Assembly (NCBI GenBank): GCA_947084925.1
Contig: CAMTUJ010000028.1
Coordinates: forward strand, 1 to 46,685
From: JAGPUQ01 sp947084925
Lineage (GTDB): Bacteria; Pseudomonadota; Gammaproteobacteria; Pseudomonadales; Porticoccaceae
Reading direction: 5' to 3'
DNA: 46,685 nt
Of this stretch, positions 1 to 8,020 are shown in pieces. The translations under genes were made by a program, and so were the position numbers. Under the pieces are notes generated by a model. That model was given only the letters and a program-made list of their open reading frames with translations, was not told the DNA's origin and made no database searches. Numbering within the stretch: the stretch's first letter is position 1; every line of letters starts with the position of its first letter.

Positions 1-44
1 CGGATATCGTCCAGGGTCTTCAGGCGTCGCGTGTCGAGGTTCAC
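1..44 (-). CDS. Transposase-like protein, N-terminal fragment (cut by window edge)
   Basis: Reading the minus strand, a GGAGG ribosome-binding site at about 51-55 precedes a GTG start at 44, giving the peptide MNLDTRRLKTLDDIR before the window ends. An ATG two codons upstream is in frame but touches the GGAGG. The same start and upstream region recurs inverted at the right end of the window, which is how mobile-element genes behave. The IS family cannot be named from 15 residues; calling it a transposase is inference from the duplication. Confidence 0.5.
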   Translation of the reverse strand, partial: MNLDTRRLKTLDDI

Positions 45-141
45 GATCATCCTCCGATGATCCCGGAACCGGACCCCTCAGGCTCACCTTACGGTGGAAT
101 CACGACACCCCTTCAGGCTCATGTGTCATTGGAAAAGGCTA
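33..141 (-). mobile_element. IS end, left copy (109-bp exact inverted repeat with 46577-46685)
   Basis: Bases 33-141 are the exact reverse complement of 46577-46685, and identity stops abruptly at 141/46577. The sequence covers a start codon, its ribosome-binding site and about 90 bases of leader running to the putative element tip. It contains two near-identical subterminal direct repeats (CCCCTCAGGCTCA and CCCCTTCAGGCTCA, about 31 bases apart), which could be transposase-binding sites. Perfect identity suggests recent duplication. The true extent outside the window is unknown. Confidence 0.8.
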
Positions 142-339
142 GCGGTCGCGCGGCGGTCACTTTAGTGGCAAAATTGCGCGTCCCGAAAGGCAACGCGCGC
201 CCGGCGGCAATCTGTCCGCGGGCGCTGCGGTGGGCGCGGCAGTAGCGGCTGGCCAGCGGTGCCAGGTGTATCAGCAGAGCAGACTCAGCGGGGCGGGCTC
301 GTCAGGGCCGGCGCCGCCGAGGTGACAAGGCGATCAACC
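142..339. other. Leader region between IS end and prpB, no gene seen
   Basis: I see no convincing gene here. It presumably holds the promoter of the prp operon. In many bacteria a prpR-type regulator lies just upstream of prpB; none is visible, so the IS may have separated or removed it. No clear sigma-54 or sigma-70 promoter could be assigned. Confidence 0.5.
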
Positions 340-1230
340 ATGACTCAGACGGTTTCTCCCGGCGCGCGCTTTCGCCGCGCCATTGCCCAGCACCGCCCGC
401 TCCCCGTGGTGGGTACCATCAATGCCTATACCGCGATGATGGCCGAGCGGATCGGCCATCGCGCCATTTATCTGTCCGGGGCGGGGGTCGCCAATGCGTC
501 CCACGGACTGCCCGATCTGGGCATGACCTCGCTCAACGACGTGACCGAGGATGTCCGCCGCATCACGGCGGCCAGCGCGCTGCCGTTGCTGGTGGACATC
601 GACACCGGCTGGGGTGGCGCCTTCAATATCGCGCGCACCATTCGCGAAATGATTCGTGCCGGCGCGGCGGCGGTGCACCTCGAGGACCAGGTGGCGCAGA
701 AACGCTGCGGTCATCGTCCGAACAAGGAAATCGTCTCCCCGGAGGAGATGGTGGATCGCGTCAAGGCGGCGGTCGACGCACGCAGCGATGCGGATTTCTT
801 CATCATGGCGCGCACCGATGCCTTTGCCCAGGAAGGTCTGGAGCGCGCGATCGAGCGGGCGCAGGCCTGTGTCGCCGCCGGCGCCGACGGCATTTTCGCC
901 GAAGCCATCACCGAAGAGGCGCACTACCGGGCCTTTGCCGCCGCCATCGACGTGCCGTTGCTCGCCAACATCACCGAGTTCGGCCAGACGCCGCTCTACA
1001 ATCGCGCCGAACTGGGTGCCTGGGGTGTCGATCTGGTGCTGTATCCGCTGTCGGCGTTTCGCGCCATGAACCGCGCGGCGGAGACGGTGTATCGCAACAT
1101 CCTCGAACGCGGCGACCAGAAAGATGTAGTGGATCTTATGCAGACCCGCATGGAACTCTATGATTATCTTGATTACCACGCCTACGAAGAGAAGCTCGAT
1201 TCCCTGTTTTCCCAGGGCAAAAACCAGTAA
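340..1230 (+). CDS. prpB: 2-methylisocitrate lyase
   Basis: Splits 2-methylisocitrate into pyruvate and succinate, the last step of the methylcitrate cycle that consumes propionyl-CoA in the cytoplasm. The 296-residue product has the normal family length. It shows the isocitrate lyase/PEP mutase signature KRCGH (residues 121-125, catalytic Cys123) and the metal-binding DIDTG segment near residue 86. The open frame extends upstream to 259, but the ATG at 340 follows an AAGG-type ribosome-binding site and yields the usual PrpB N-terminus. It is followed 51 bases later by prpC, so the two are probably one operon. Confidence 0.95.
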   Translation: MTQTVSPGARFRRAIAQHRPLPVVGTINAYTAMMAERIGHRAIYLSGAGVANASHGLPDLGMTSLNDVTEDVRRITAASALPLLVDIDTGWGGAFNIARTIREMIRAGAAAVHLEDQVAQKRCGHRPNKEIVSPEEMVDRVKAAVDARSDADFFIMARTDAFAQEGLERAIERAQACVAAGADGIFAEAITEEAHYRAFAAAIDVPLLANITEFGQTPLYNRAELGAWGVDLVLYPLSAFRAMNRAAETVYRNILERGDQKDVVDLMQTRMELYDYLDYHAYEEKLDSLFSQGKNQ

Positions 1231-1281
1231 CCGGCGCGACGCCGCCTGAACCAGCACCAGAGACCAGAGAGGACATCAGCA

Positions 1282-2412
1282 ATGGCAATGGCGAAGAAGC
1301 TTGAGGGCGCCGGTTTGCGCGGCCAGATCGCGGGCAAGACCGCGCTGTCCACCGTCGGCAAGACCGGTTCCGGATTGACCTACCGGGGCTACGACGTCAA
1401 GGATCTGGCGGAGCACTGCCAGTTCGAGGAGGTGGCGCACCTGATCCTCAAGGGCCATCTTCCCAATGCCGCGGAACTGGCGACCTACAAGAGTAAACTC
1501 AAAGGGTTGCGCGGGCTTCCCAAGACTCTGAAGGAGGTTCTTGAGCGCATCCCCGCCGCGGCGCACCCCATGGACGTGCTGCGCACCGGCTGTTCCTTCC
1601 TGGGCAATATCGAGCCGGAGGCCGATTTCTCGCAGCAGCAGGACGCCACCGATCGCATGCTGGCGGTGTTTCCGTCGATCATCTGCTACTGGTACCGCTT
1701 CAGCCACGACAACCTGCGCATCGATACCGAGACCGATGACGATTCCATCGGCGCCCACTTTCTGCACATGCTGCGCGGCGGCAAGCCCAATGCGCTCCAT
1801 GAGCGGGTGATGAATGTGTCGCTCATCCTGTACGCCGAGCACGAATTCAACGCCTCCACCTTCACCGCCCGCGTCTGCGCCTCCACCTTGTCGGACATGC
1901 ACTCCTGCGTGACCGGCGCGATCGGCAGTCTGCGCGGCCCGCTCCACGGCGGCGCCAACGAGGCGGCCATGGAGATGATCGAGAAGTTCACCAGCCCCGA
2001 TCATGCCGAGCAGGAGATGCTGGGCATGCTGGCGCGCAAGGACAAGATCATGGGCTTCGGCCATGCGATCTACGCGGAGTCCGACCCGCGCAACGCCATC
2101 ATCAAGAGCTGGGCGGAGAAGCTCGCCGCCGATGTCGGCGACACCGTGCTCTACCCGGTGTCGGTGCGCTGCGAAGCGGTGATGTGGCGCGAGAAGAAAC
2201 TGTTCTGCAACGCGGATTTCTTTCACGCATCGGCCTACCACTTCATGGGTATTCCCACCAAGCTGTTCACGCCGATCTTCGTGATGTCGCGGCTCACCGG
2301 CTGGGCGGCCCATGTCATGGAGCAGCGCGCCGACAACCGCATCATCCGGCCGAGCGCCGAATACGTCGGGGAAGACCCGCGCAAGGTCGTGCCCATCGAT
2401 CAGCGCGGCTGA
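1282..2412 (+). CDS. prpC: 2-methylcitrate synthase
   Basis: Condenses propionyl-CoA with oxaloacetate to 2-methylcitrate, the entry step of the methylcitrate cycle. At 376 residues it is the size of short bacterial methylcitrate synthases rather than the longer hexameric citrate synthases. The citrate synthase triad is visible: His222 in GPLHGGANEA, His261 in GFGHAIYAESDPR and Asp312 in NADFFHA. A GAGAGG ribosome-binding site lies shortly before the ATG. The position between prpB and acnD supports methylcitrate rather than citrate synthesis. Confidence 0.95.
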   Translation: MAMAKKLEGAGLRGQIAGKTALSTVGKTGSGLTYRGYDVKDLAEHCQFEEVAHLILKGHLPNAAELATYKSKLKGLRGLPKTLKEVLERIPAAAHPMDVLRTGCSFLGNIEPEADFSQQQDATDRMLAVFPSIICYWYRFSHDNLRIDTETDDDSIGAHFLHMLRGGKPNALHERVMNVSLILYAEHEFNASTFTARVCASTLSDMHSCVTGAIGSLRGPLHGGANEAAMEMIEKFTSPDHAEQEMLGMLARKDKIMGFGHAIYAESDPRNAIIKSWAEKLAADVGDTVLYPVSVRCEAVMWREKKLFCNADFFHASAYHFMGIPTKLFTPIFVMSRLTGWAAHVMEQRADNRIIRPSAEYVGEDPRKVVPIDQRG

Positions 2413-2470
2413 TACCAATGTCCTCGCCGCGCTGGCGGACTTCCGTCGGCGCGGCCGGGAGTGTTTGCCA

Positions 2471-2495
2471 ACGGATCGCACTTTTTACGATCCGT
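2471..2495. promoter_or_regulatory. Palindrome upstream of acnD
   Basis: ACGGATCG and CGATCCGT form a perfect 8-bp inverted repeat around a 9-base T-rich spacer, about 100 bases before acnD. There is no trailing T-run as in an intrinsic terminator. It could be an operator or an mRNA hairpin that sets relative expression of prpC and acnD; the function is inference. Confidence 0.35.
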
Positions 2496-2501
2496 ACTTT
2501 C

Positions 2502-2543
2502 AAATCAACGGAACCAAATCAACGGAACCAAACCGACGGAACG
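2502..2543. repeat. Three tandem 14-bp repeats upstream of acnD
   Basis: The unit AAATCAACGGAACC occurs twice exactly (2502-2515 and 2516-2529) and once with three changes (2530-2543). The array sits just after the palindrome at 2471-2495 and about 55 bases before the acnD start. It may be a local duplication or a cluster of regulator-binding sites. Confidence 0.6.
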
Positions 2544-2597
2544 CGCTTTTGAACCGAAGGTGCTTTCCCTGAACCCTACCGGACCATGCCCCACGCC

Positions 2598-5204
2598 ATG
2601 AACACAGCCTTCCGCAAACGTCTTCCCGGTACCGAGCTGGACTACTTCGACGCCCGCGCGGCGGTCGATGCGATCCAGCCCGGCGCCTACGCCAAGCTGC
2701 CCTACACCTCGCGCGTGCATGCCGAGAATCTGGTGCGCCGCTGCGATCCGGCGCTGCTGACCGACGCCCTCAAGCAGCTCATCGAGCGCAAGCGTGATCT
2801 GGATTTTCCCTGGTTCCCGGCGCGCGTGGTATGCCACGACATCTTGGGCCAGACCGCGCTGGTGGACCTCGCCGGTCTGCGCGATGCGATCGCCGACATG
2901 GGCGGCGATCCGGCCAAGGTGAACCCGGTGGTGCCGGTGCAGTTGATCGTCGATCACTCGCTGGCTGTCGAGTGCGGCGGCTTTGATCCGGACGCCTTCG
3001 AGAAGAACCGCGCCATCGAGGATCGCCGCAACGAGGACCGCTTCCACTTCATCAATTGGACCAAGGAAGCGTTCAAGAATGTCGAGGTGATTCCGCCGGG
3101 CAACGGGATCATGCACCAGATCAATCTGGAGAAGATGTCGCCGGTGATTCACGCCCAGGACGGCGTTGCCTTCCCGGATACGCTGGTGGGCACCGACAGC
3201 CACACGCCCCACGTCGATGCGCTGGGCGTGATTGCCATCGGCGTCGGCGGCCTCGAAGCCGAGAGCGTGATGCTGGGCCGCGCCTCCTGGATGCGCCTGC
3301 CGGAGATCGTCGGCGTCGAGCTGACCGGCAGGCCGCAGCCGGGCATCACCGCCACCGATGTGGTGCTGGCGCTGACCGAGTTCCTGCGCCAATCGAAAGT
3401 CGTGTCGGCCTATCTGGAATTTTACGGCGAGGGCGCCAGCGCGCTGACCCTGGGCGACCGCGCCACCATCTCCAACATGGCGCCGGAGTACGGGGCCACG
3501 GCGGCGATGTTTTCCATCGATCAGCAGACGCTCGACTATCTGACGCTCACCGGCCGTGAAGACGCCCAGGTGAAACTGGTGGAGATCTACGCCAAGGCGG
3601 CCGGCCTCTGGTCCGACAGCCTCAAGACCGCGGAGTACGAACGCGTGCTGAAGTTCGACCTGTCGAGCGTGGTGCGCACCATGGCCGGGCCGTCCAATCC
3701 GCACGCCCGCGTTTCGACCAGCGATCTCGCCGCGAAGGGCATCAGCGGCGTGGTGGAAAACGAACCCGGCAAAATGCCGGACGGCGCCGTGATCATCGCC
3801 GCCATCACCAGTTGCACCAACACCAGCAACCCGCGCAACGTGATCGCGGCCGGGCTGCTGGCGCGCAACGCCAACCGCCAGGGTCTGACCCGCAAGCCCT
3901 GGGTCAAAAGTTCGCTGGCACCGGGTTCCAGGACCGTGGCCCTGTATCTGGAAGAAGCCGGTCTGGCGGCGGAACTGGAAAAACTCGGCTTCGGTATCGT
4001 GGGCTTCGCCTGCACCACCTGCAACGGCATGTCCGGCGCGCTGGACCCGAAAATCCAGCAGGAAATCATCGACCGTGATCTGTATGCGACCGCCGTGCTG
4101 TCCGGCAACCGCAACTTCGACGGCCGCATTCACCCCTATGCCAAGCAGGCTTTCCTGGCCTCGCCGCCGCTGGTGGTGGCCTACGCCATCGCTGGCACCA
4201 TCCGTTTTGACATTGAAAAAGATTCGTTCGGTACCGACAAAAATGGCAAGCCGATCCTGTTGAAGGACCTCTGGCCGTTGGACGAAGAGATCGACGCCAT
4301 CGTCAAAGCCAGCGTCAAACCCGAGCAGTTCCGCCAGGTCTATATTCCGATGTTCGAGCACAAGGACGCGGCCACCACGCGGATCAGCCCACTGTACGAC
4401 TGGCGCCCGCAGAGCACCTACATCCGCCGCCCGCCCTATTGGGACAAGGAGGGGGAGGGCGCGCTGGCCGGCGAGCGCACGCTCAAGGGCATGCGGCCGC
4501 TGGCGGTGTTGCCGGACAACATCACCACCGATCACCTGTCGCCGTCGAACGCGATCATGGCCAACAGCGCCGCCGGCGAATACCTCGCCAAAATGGGCCT
4601 GCCGGAGGAGGACTTCAATTCCTACGCGACCCACCGCGGCGATCACCTCACCGCGCAGCGCGCGACCTTCGCGAATCCACAGCTCGTCAACGAAATGGCG
4701 GTGGTCGATGGCAAGGTGAAGCGGGGGTCGCTGGCGCGCATCGAGCCGGAGGGCAAGGTCGTGCGCATGTGGGAAGCCATCGAGACCTACATGAAGCGCA
4801 AACAGCCGCTGATCATCGTTGCCGGTGCCGATTACGGTCAGGGATCGTCCCGCGACTGGGCGGCGAAAGGCGTGCGTCTGGCCGGCGTCGAGGCGATCGC
4901 GGCCGAAGGCTTCGAGCGTATCCATCGCACCAACCTCATCGGCATGGGCGTGCTGCCGCTGGAGTTCAAGCCGGGCGTGAATCGCAAGACGCTGAACATT
5001 GACGGCACCGAAACCTTCGACGTGATCGGGGCGCGCAAACCACACGCGGATGTCACGCTCGTGATCCACCGCAAGAGCGGCGAGCGCGTCGAAGTGCCGA
5101 TGACCTGCCGCCTCGATACCGCGGAAGAGGTGTCGATCTACGAAGCCGGCGGCGTGTTGCAACGCTTTGCGCAGGATTTCCTGGCGTCGAGCAGCGCCGC
5201 CTAA
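2598..5204 (+). CDS. acnD: Fe/S-dependent 2-methylcitrate dehydratase AcnD
   Basis: Aconitase-superfamily enzyme that dehydrates 2-methylcitrate to 2-methylaconitate, replacing PrpD in prpF-containing operons. The 868-residue product has the aconitase layout. The three cluster-binding cysteines appear in SCTNTSNP (about residue 406) and CTTCNGMSG (about 472 and 475). The swivelling C-terminal domain carries GADYGQGSSRDWAA. The ATG at 2598 gives the family N-terminus (MNTAFRKRLPGTELDYFD); an in-frame ATG at 2586 is possible and neither has a strong ribosome-binding site. The stop codon abuts the 35-bp repeat array, and prpF follows only after an inserted DUF559 gene. Confidence 0.93.
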   Translation: MNTAFRKRLPGTELDYFDARAAVDAIQPGAYAKLPYTSRVHAENLVRRCDPALLTDALKQLIERKRDLDFPWFPARVVCHDILGQTALVDLAGLRDAIADMGGDPAKVNPVVPVQLIVDHSLAVECGGFDPDAFEKNRAIEDRRNEDRFHFINWTKEAFKNVEVIPPGNGIMHQINLEKMSPVIHAQDGVAFPDTLVGTDSHTPHVDALGVIAIGVGGLEAESVMLGRASWMRLPEIVGVELTGRPQPGITATDVVLALTEFLRQSKVVSAYLEFYGEGASALTLGDRATISNMAPEYGATAAMFSIDQQTLDYLTLTGREDAQVKLVEIYAKAAGLWSDSLKTAEYERVLKFDLSSVVRTMAGPSNPHARVSTSDLAAKGISGVVENEPGKMPDGAVIIAAITSCTNTSNPRNVIAAGLLARNANRQGLTRKPWVKSSLAPGSRTVALYLEEAGLAAELEKLGFGIVGFACTTCNGMSGALDPKIQQEIIDRDLYATAVLSGNRNFDGRIHPYAKQAFLASPPLVVAYAIAGTIRFDIEKDSFGTDKNGKPILLKDLWPLDEEIDAIVKASVKPEQFRQVYIPMFEHKDAATTRISPLYDWRPQSTYIRRPPYWDKEGEGALAGERTLKGMRPLAVLPDNITTDHLSPSNAIMANSAAGEYLAKMGLPEEDFNSYATHRGDHLTAQRATFANPQLVNEMAVVDGKVKRGSLARIEPEGKVVRMWEAIETYMKRKQPLIIVAGADYGQGSSRDWAAKGVRLAGVEAIAAEGFERIHRTNLIGMGVLPLEFKPGVNRKTLNIDGTETFDVIGARKPHADVTLVIHRKSGERVEVPMTCRLDTAEEVSIYEAGGVLQRFAQDFLASSSAA

Positions 5205-5420
5205 GCCATCTCCCCTCACGGGAGAGGGCGCCGCTTGTAGCCATCTCCCCCCGCGAGAGATGGCACCGCTTTAGCCCCTCTCCCCCCGCGAGAGAGGGCA
5301 CCGCTTTAGCCCCTCTCCCCTTGCGGGAGAGGGCACCGCTTTAGCCCCTCTCCCCTTGCGGGAGAGGGCACCGCTTTAGTAGCCCCTCTCCCCTTGCGGG
5401 AGAGGGGTTGGGGAGAGGGG
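5204..5420. repeat. Tandem array of 35-bp palindromic units
   Basis: Five consecutive units start at 5204, 5239, 5273, 5308 and 5343 (34-35 bp each), and a partial sixth starts at 5381. The common form is AGCCCCTCTCCCC-TTGC-GGGAGAGGG-CACCGCTTT, whose core folds into a hairpin. The two left-most units have diverged; the units at 5308 and 5343 are identical, so the array seems to have grown on the DUF559 side. It begins exactly at the acnD stop codon. Confidence 0.9.
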
Positions 5421-5814
5421 GCAGGCTTTCGAGGACAGGCACGATGGACCAGCGACAATTCGCCAAAACCCTGCGCCAAAACATGACAGATGCCGAGCAA
5501 CTGCTAGGGCGGCATCTGCGGGCCCATCGCCTCGACGGCCAGAAATTTCACCGGCAGCAGGCGATCGGCCCTTATGTGGTGGACTTCGTCCACTTCGGCG
5601 CCCGCGTGATCGTCGAGGCGGATGGCGGGCAGCACAATGACAGCGAGAAGGACGAAACACGCGACGCGTGGCTGATAAGCCAGGGTTTCAAAGTGCTGCG
5701 CTTCTGGAACGATCAAATTTTGCAAGGCACCGATAGTGTGCTGGAAGTGATTTGGGTGGCTGTCGCGGACGGCAACCCCTCTCCCCCGGCCCCTCTCCCG
5801 CACGGGGAGAGGGG
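5383..5814 (+). mobile_element. Putative DUF559 cassette with palindromic terminal inverted repeats
   Basis: The left flank 5383-5420 and the reverse complement of the right flank 5776-5814 align over 38-39 bases with three substitutions and one gap. Each consists of a complete palindrome (CCCCTCTCCCC, 4-base loop, GGGAGAGGGG) plus a second GGGGAGAGGGG arm. The DUF559 gene fills the space between. The arrangement separates acnD from prpF, which usually adjoin. That it moves as a unit is inference; no target duplication was identified. Confidence 0.55.
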
Positions 5815-5839
5815 TGATGATGGCCCCACGACTGGATGA
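5444..5839 (+). CDS. DUF559 (Vsr-like endonuclease fold) protein
   Basis: A 131-residue protein of the DUF559 family, related in fold to very-short-patch-repair endonucleases. Recognisable features are KFHRQQAIGPYVVDF (residues 34-48, Asp47), the catalytic-type ExD in VIVEADGGQH (Glu58, Asp60, His64) and the conserved tail KVLRFWNDQI. The ATG at 5444 follows a GAGGAC ribosome-binding site; an upstream in-frame start at 5408 lies inside the repeat. The last 20 or so residues are encoded by the right-hand palindrome, so the natural protein probably ended near residue 110. Substrate unknown; a nuclease acting on the flanking palindromes is a hypothesis. Confidence 0.85.
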   Translation: MDQRQFAKTLRQNMTDAEQLLGRHLRAHRLDGQKFHRQQAIGPYVVDFVHFGARVIVEADGGQHNDSEKDETRDAWLISQGFKVLRFWNDQILQGTDSVLEVIWVAVADGNPSPPAPLPHGERGDDGPTTG

Positions 5840-5846
5840 GACTCCG

Positions 5847-7034
5847 ATGACTCACGCTCCCCAAATCAAAATCCCTGCCACCTACATGCGCGGTGGCACC
5901 AGTAAAGGGGTGTTCTTCCGCATGCAGGATCTGCCCGAGCGCTGCCGGGTACCGGGTGACGCACGCGACAAACTCTTCCTGCGCGTCATCGGCAGCCCGG
6001 ATCCGTACGCCGCACATATCGACGGCATGGGCGGCGCGACCTCGAGTACCAGCAAGTGCGTCATCCTTGCAAAGAGTACCCAGCCGGATCACGACGTGGA
6101 CTATCTCTACGGACAGGTGTCGATCGACAAGGCGTTCGTGGACTGGAGCGGCAACTGCGGCAACCTGTCCACCGCGGCCGGCGCGTTCGCGATCCACGCA
6201 GGCCTGATCGATCCGGCGCGCGTGCCACAAAACGGCACCTGCATCGTGCGTATCTGGCAGGCGAACATCGGAAAAACCATTATTGCCCATGTACCCGTCA
6301 CCAACGGGCAGGTGCAGGAGACGGGCGATTTCGAGCTCGATGGCGTGACCTTCCCGGCCGCCGAGATCGTGCTCGAATTCATCGATCCGTCCGAGGAAGG
6401 TGAGGGCGGTGGTTCGATGTTTCCCACCGGGAATCTGGTCGACGACCTCGATGTGCCGGGCGTCGGCACTTTCAAGGCAACGATGATCACCGCCGGCATC
6501 CCGACTGTGTTCGTCAACGCCGAGGACATCGGCTACACGGGCACCGAGTTGCGCGAGGCCATCAACAACGATCCGCAGCAACTCGAGCGTTTCGAGAAGA
6601 TCCGCGTGGCCGGGGCGCTGCGCATGGGCCTCATCGCGACGCCGGAAGAGGCGCTGAAGCGCCAGCACACGCCGAAAATAGCGTTCGTGGCCAAGCCGAA
6701 GGACTACCGGGCATCCAGCGGCAAGCAGATCGCCGCGGGCGACATCGACCTGCTGGTGCGCGCGATGTCGATGGGCAAGCTGCATCACGCCATGATGGGC
6801 ACTGCCGCCGTGGCCATCGGCACCGCCGCCGCGGTTCCCGGCACGCTGGTCAGCCTTGCGGCCGGTGGTGGCGAGCGCAATTCGGTGCGCTTCGGACACC
6901 CGTCCGGCACCCTGCGGGTCGGCGCCGAGGCTAAGCTCGTGAACGGCGAGTGGACGGTGACCAAGGCGATCATGAGCCGCAGCGCCCGGGTGCTGATGGA
7001 AGGCTGGGTGCGGGTGCCGGGGGATGCGTTTTAG
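5847..7034 (+). CDS. prpF: 2-methylaconitate cis-trans isomerase
   Basis: PrpF isomerises the 2-methylaconitate made by AcnD so that an aconitase can rehydrate it to 2-methylisocitrate. The 395-residue length fits the family. The N-terminal motif PATYMRGGTSKGVFF and the later SGNCGNLSTAAGAFA and HPSGTLRVGAE segments are typical. The ATG at 5847, after GGATGAG, gives the standard N-terminus; in-frame ATGs from 5814 lie in the DUF559-cassette repeat. The start therefore overlaps the repeat-encoded tail of the DUF559 frame by a few bases short of contact. It ends in a good terminator at 7061. Confidence 0.94.
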   Translation: MTHAPQIKIPATYMRGGTSKGVFFRMQDLPERCRVPGDARDKLFLRVIGSPDPYAAHIDGMGGATSSTSKCVILAKSTQPDHDVDYLYGQVSIDKAFVDWSGNCGNLSTAAGAFAIHAGLIDPARVPQNGTCIVRIWQANIGKTIIAHVPVTNGQVQETGDFELDGVTFPAAEIVLEFIDPSEEGEGGGSMFPTGNLVDDLDVPGVGTFKATMITAGIPTVFVNAEDIGYTGTELREAINNDPQQLERFEKIRVAGALRMGLIATPEEALKRQHTPKIAFVAKPKDYRASSGKQIAAGDIDLLVRAMSMGKLHHAMMGTAAVAIGTAAAVPGTLVSLAAGGGERNSVRFGHPSGTLRVGAEAKLVNGEWTVTKAIMSRSARVLMEGWVRVPGDAF

Positions 7035-7060
7035 CTACGGGTAAGGTTTTGTTCCCGTTA

Positions 7061-7100
7061 CGCCCCATCCCCGGGAAGAGGGATGGGGCGTTTTCGTTTT
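7061..7100 (+). terminator. Intrinsic terminator after prpF
   Basis: CGCCCCATCC (7061-7070) pairs perfectly with GGATGGGGCG (7081-7090) and is followed by TTTTCGTTTT. It closes the prp operon; the T-run is only on the plus-strand side, although it abuts the end of the convergent dehydrogenase gene. Confidence 0.85.
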
Positions 7101-7848
7101 ACCCCGGCAGGTACAGCCCGCCGTTCACGTGCAGCGTCTGTCCGGTGACGTAGGAAGATTCCTCGGAGCAGAAAAATCCCACCGCGCCGGCAATCTCGTC
7201 CGGGCGGCCCGCGCGCCCGGCGGGCACGCGGCCGATCATGTCCTCGAACACCTGATCCGGCAGCACGCCGCGCAGGCGCTCGTGCCAGATCATCCCCGGC
7301 GCGATGGTGTTCACGGTCACACCGTACTTTGCCAGGTCGAGCGCCACCGAACGGGTATAGCCGGTGATGCCGGCTTTGGCGGCGGCGTAGGGCGACTGGC
7401 CTTCGCCCGGATGGTAGGCATACATGGACGCGAAATTGACGACGCGGCCAAAACCGCGGTCCACCATGTTCTTGGAAAACGCCCGCGTCATGTAGAAAGT
7501 GCCGTGCAGATTGACGGCGATGACCCGATGCCAGTCCTTGCTGCCCAAATCCCAGGGTTTGGCGTTGCCCTGGATACCGGCATTGTTGATCAGATAGGCG
7601 ATGGGCTTGTTCTCCGCACGCAGTTGTGCCGCCAGTTGATCGATATGTTCTTCCTTGGTGACGTCGAGGGGAACAAAGCTGAATTGCCGTTGCTCGGCTT
7701 CATCGAGGGCTTCATGGCGCCAGGATTCCAGATCGGTGCCGCGCCGATCCGTGCCGATGACCGGGATGCCGGCGGCGATGAGGCGTTTGGTGATGGCGGT
7801 ACCGAGGCCGCCAATGGCGCCGGTGACGAGTGCATATCCGCGTTGCAT
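7099..7848 (-). CDS. Short-chain dehydrogenase/reductase (SDR)
   Basis: Classical SDR oxidoreductase, 249 residues. The cofactor glycine motif TGAIGGLG is at residues 9-16, NNAG at 88-91, and the catalytic Ser141, Tyr154 and Lys158 lie in FASMYAYHPGEGQSPYAAAK. Asp34 after the second strand (IGTDRR) suggests NAD(H) preference. The start at 7848 has a GGAG ribosome-binding site; the frame is open further upstream but without family sequence. It diverges from a second SDR at 8021, sharing a 172-base promoter region. Substrate unknown. Confidence 0.88.
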   Translation of the reverse strand: MQRGYALVTGAIGGLGTAITKRLIAAGIPVIGTDRRGTDLESWRHEALDEAEQRQFSFVPLDVTKEEHIDQLAAQLRAENKPIAYLINNAGIQGNAKPWDLGSKDWHRVIAVNLHGTFYMTRAFSKNMVDRGFGRVVNFASMYAYHPGEGQSPYAAAKAGITGYTRSVALDLAKYGVTVNTIAPGMIWHERLRGVLPDQVFEDMIGRVPAGRAGRPDEIAGAVGFFCSEESSYVTGQTLHVNGGLYLPG

Positions 7849-8020
7849 GGTGTTTTCTCCAGGGTGGGTAAAGAACTGATGAAAGTCGGACGGTAGCGTC
7901 GGCGATCCCGGCGCGCGCGAAGCCATCCGCGTCTCGCCGGGCTTTTTGACACGGTGGGAGTCAGCCACCATGATACCGCCAGCCGACAGTTCCGGGCGTT
8001 GACTGCTCGCGGGAGATCCA

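Noticed and set aside
166..177. Sigma-54-like promoter TGGCA...TTGC before prpB
   Set aside because: GG and GC are 7 bases apart instead of the required 10.
57..245. 62-codon open frame at the left end
   Set aside because: Lies over the IS leader and has no homology-like features.
2505..5219. 904-codon open frame on the minus strand
   Set aside because: Exact antisense shadow of acnD caused by high third-position GC; the translation is His/Arg/Gly-rich with no family resemblance.
5204..5420. CRISPR-like array
   Set aside because: Units are tandem and contiguous with no variable spacers and no cas genes; it is a palindromic tandem repeat.
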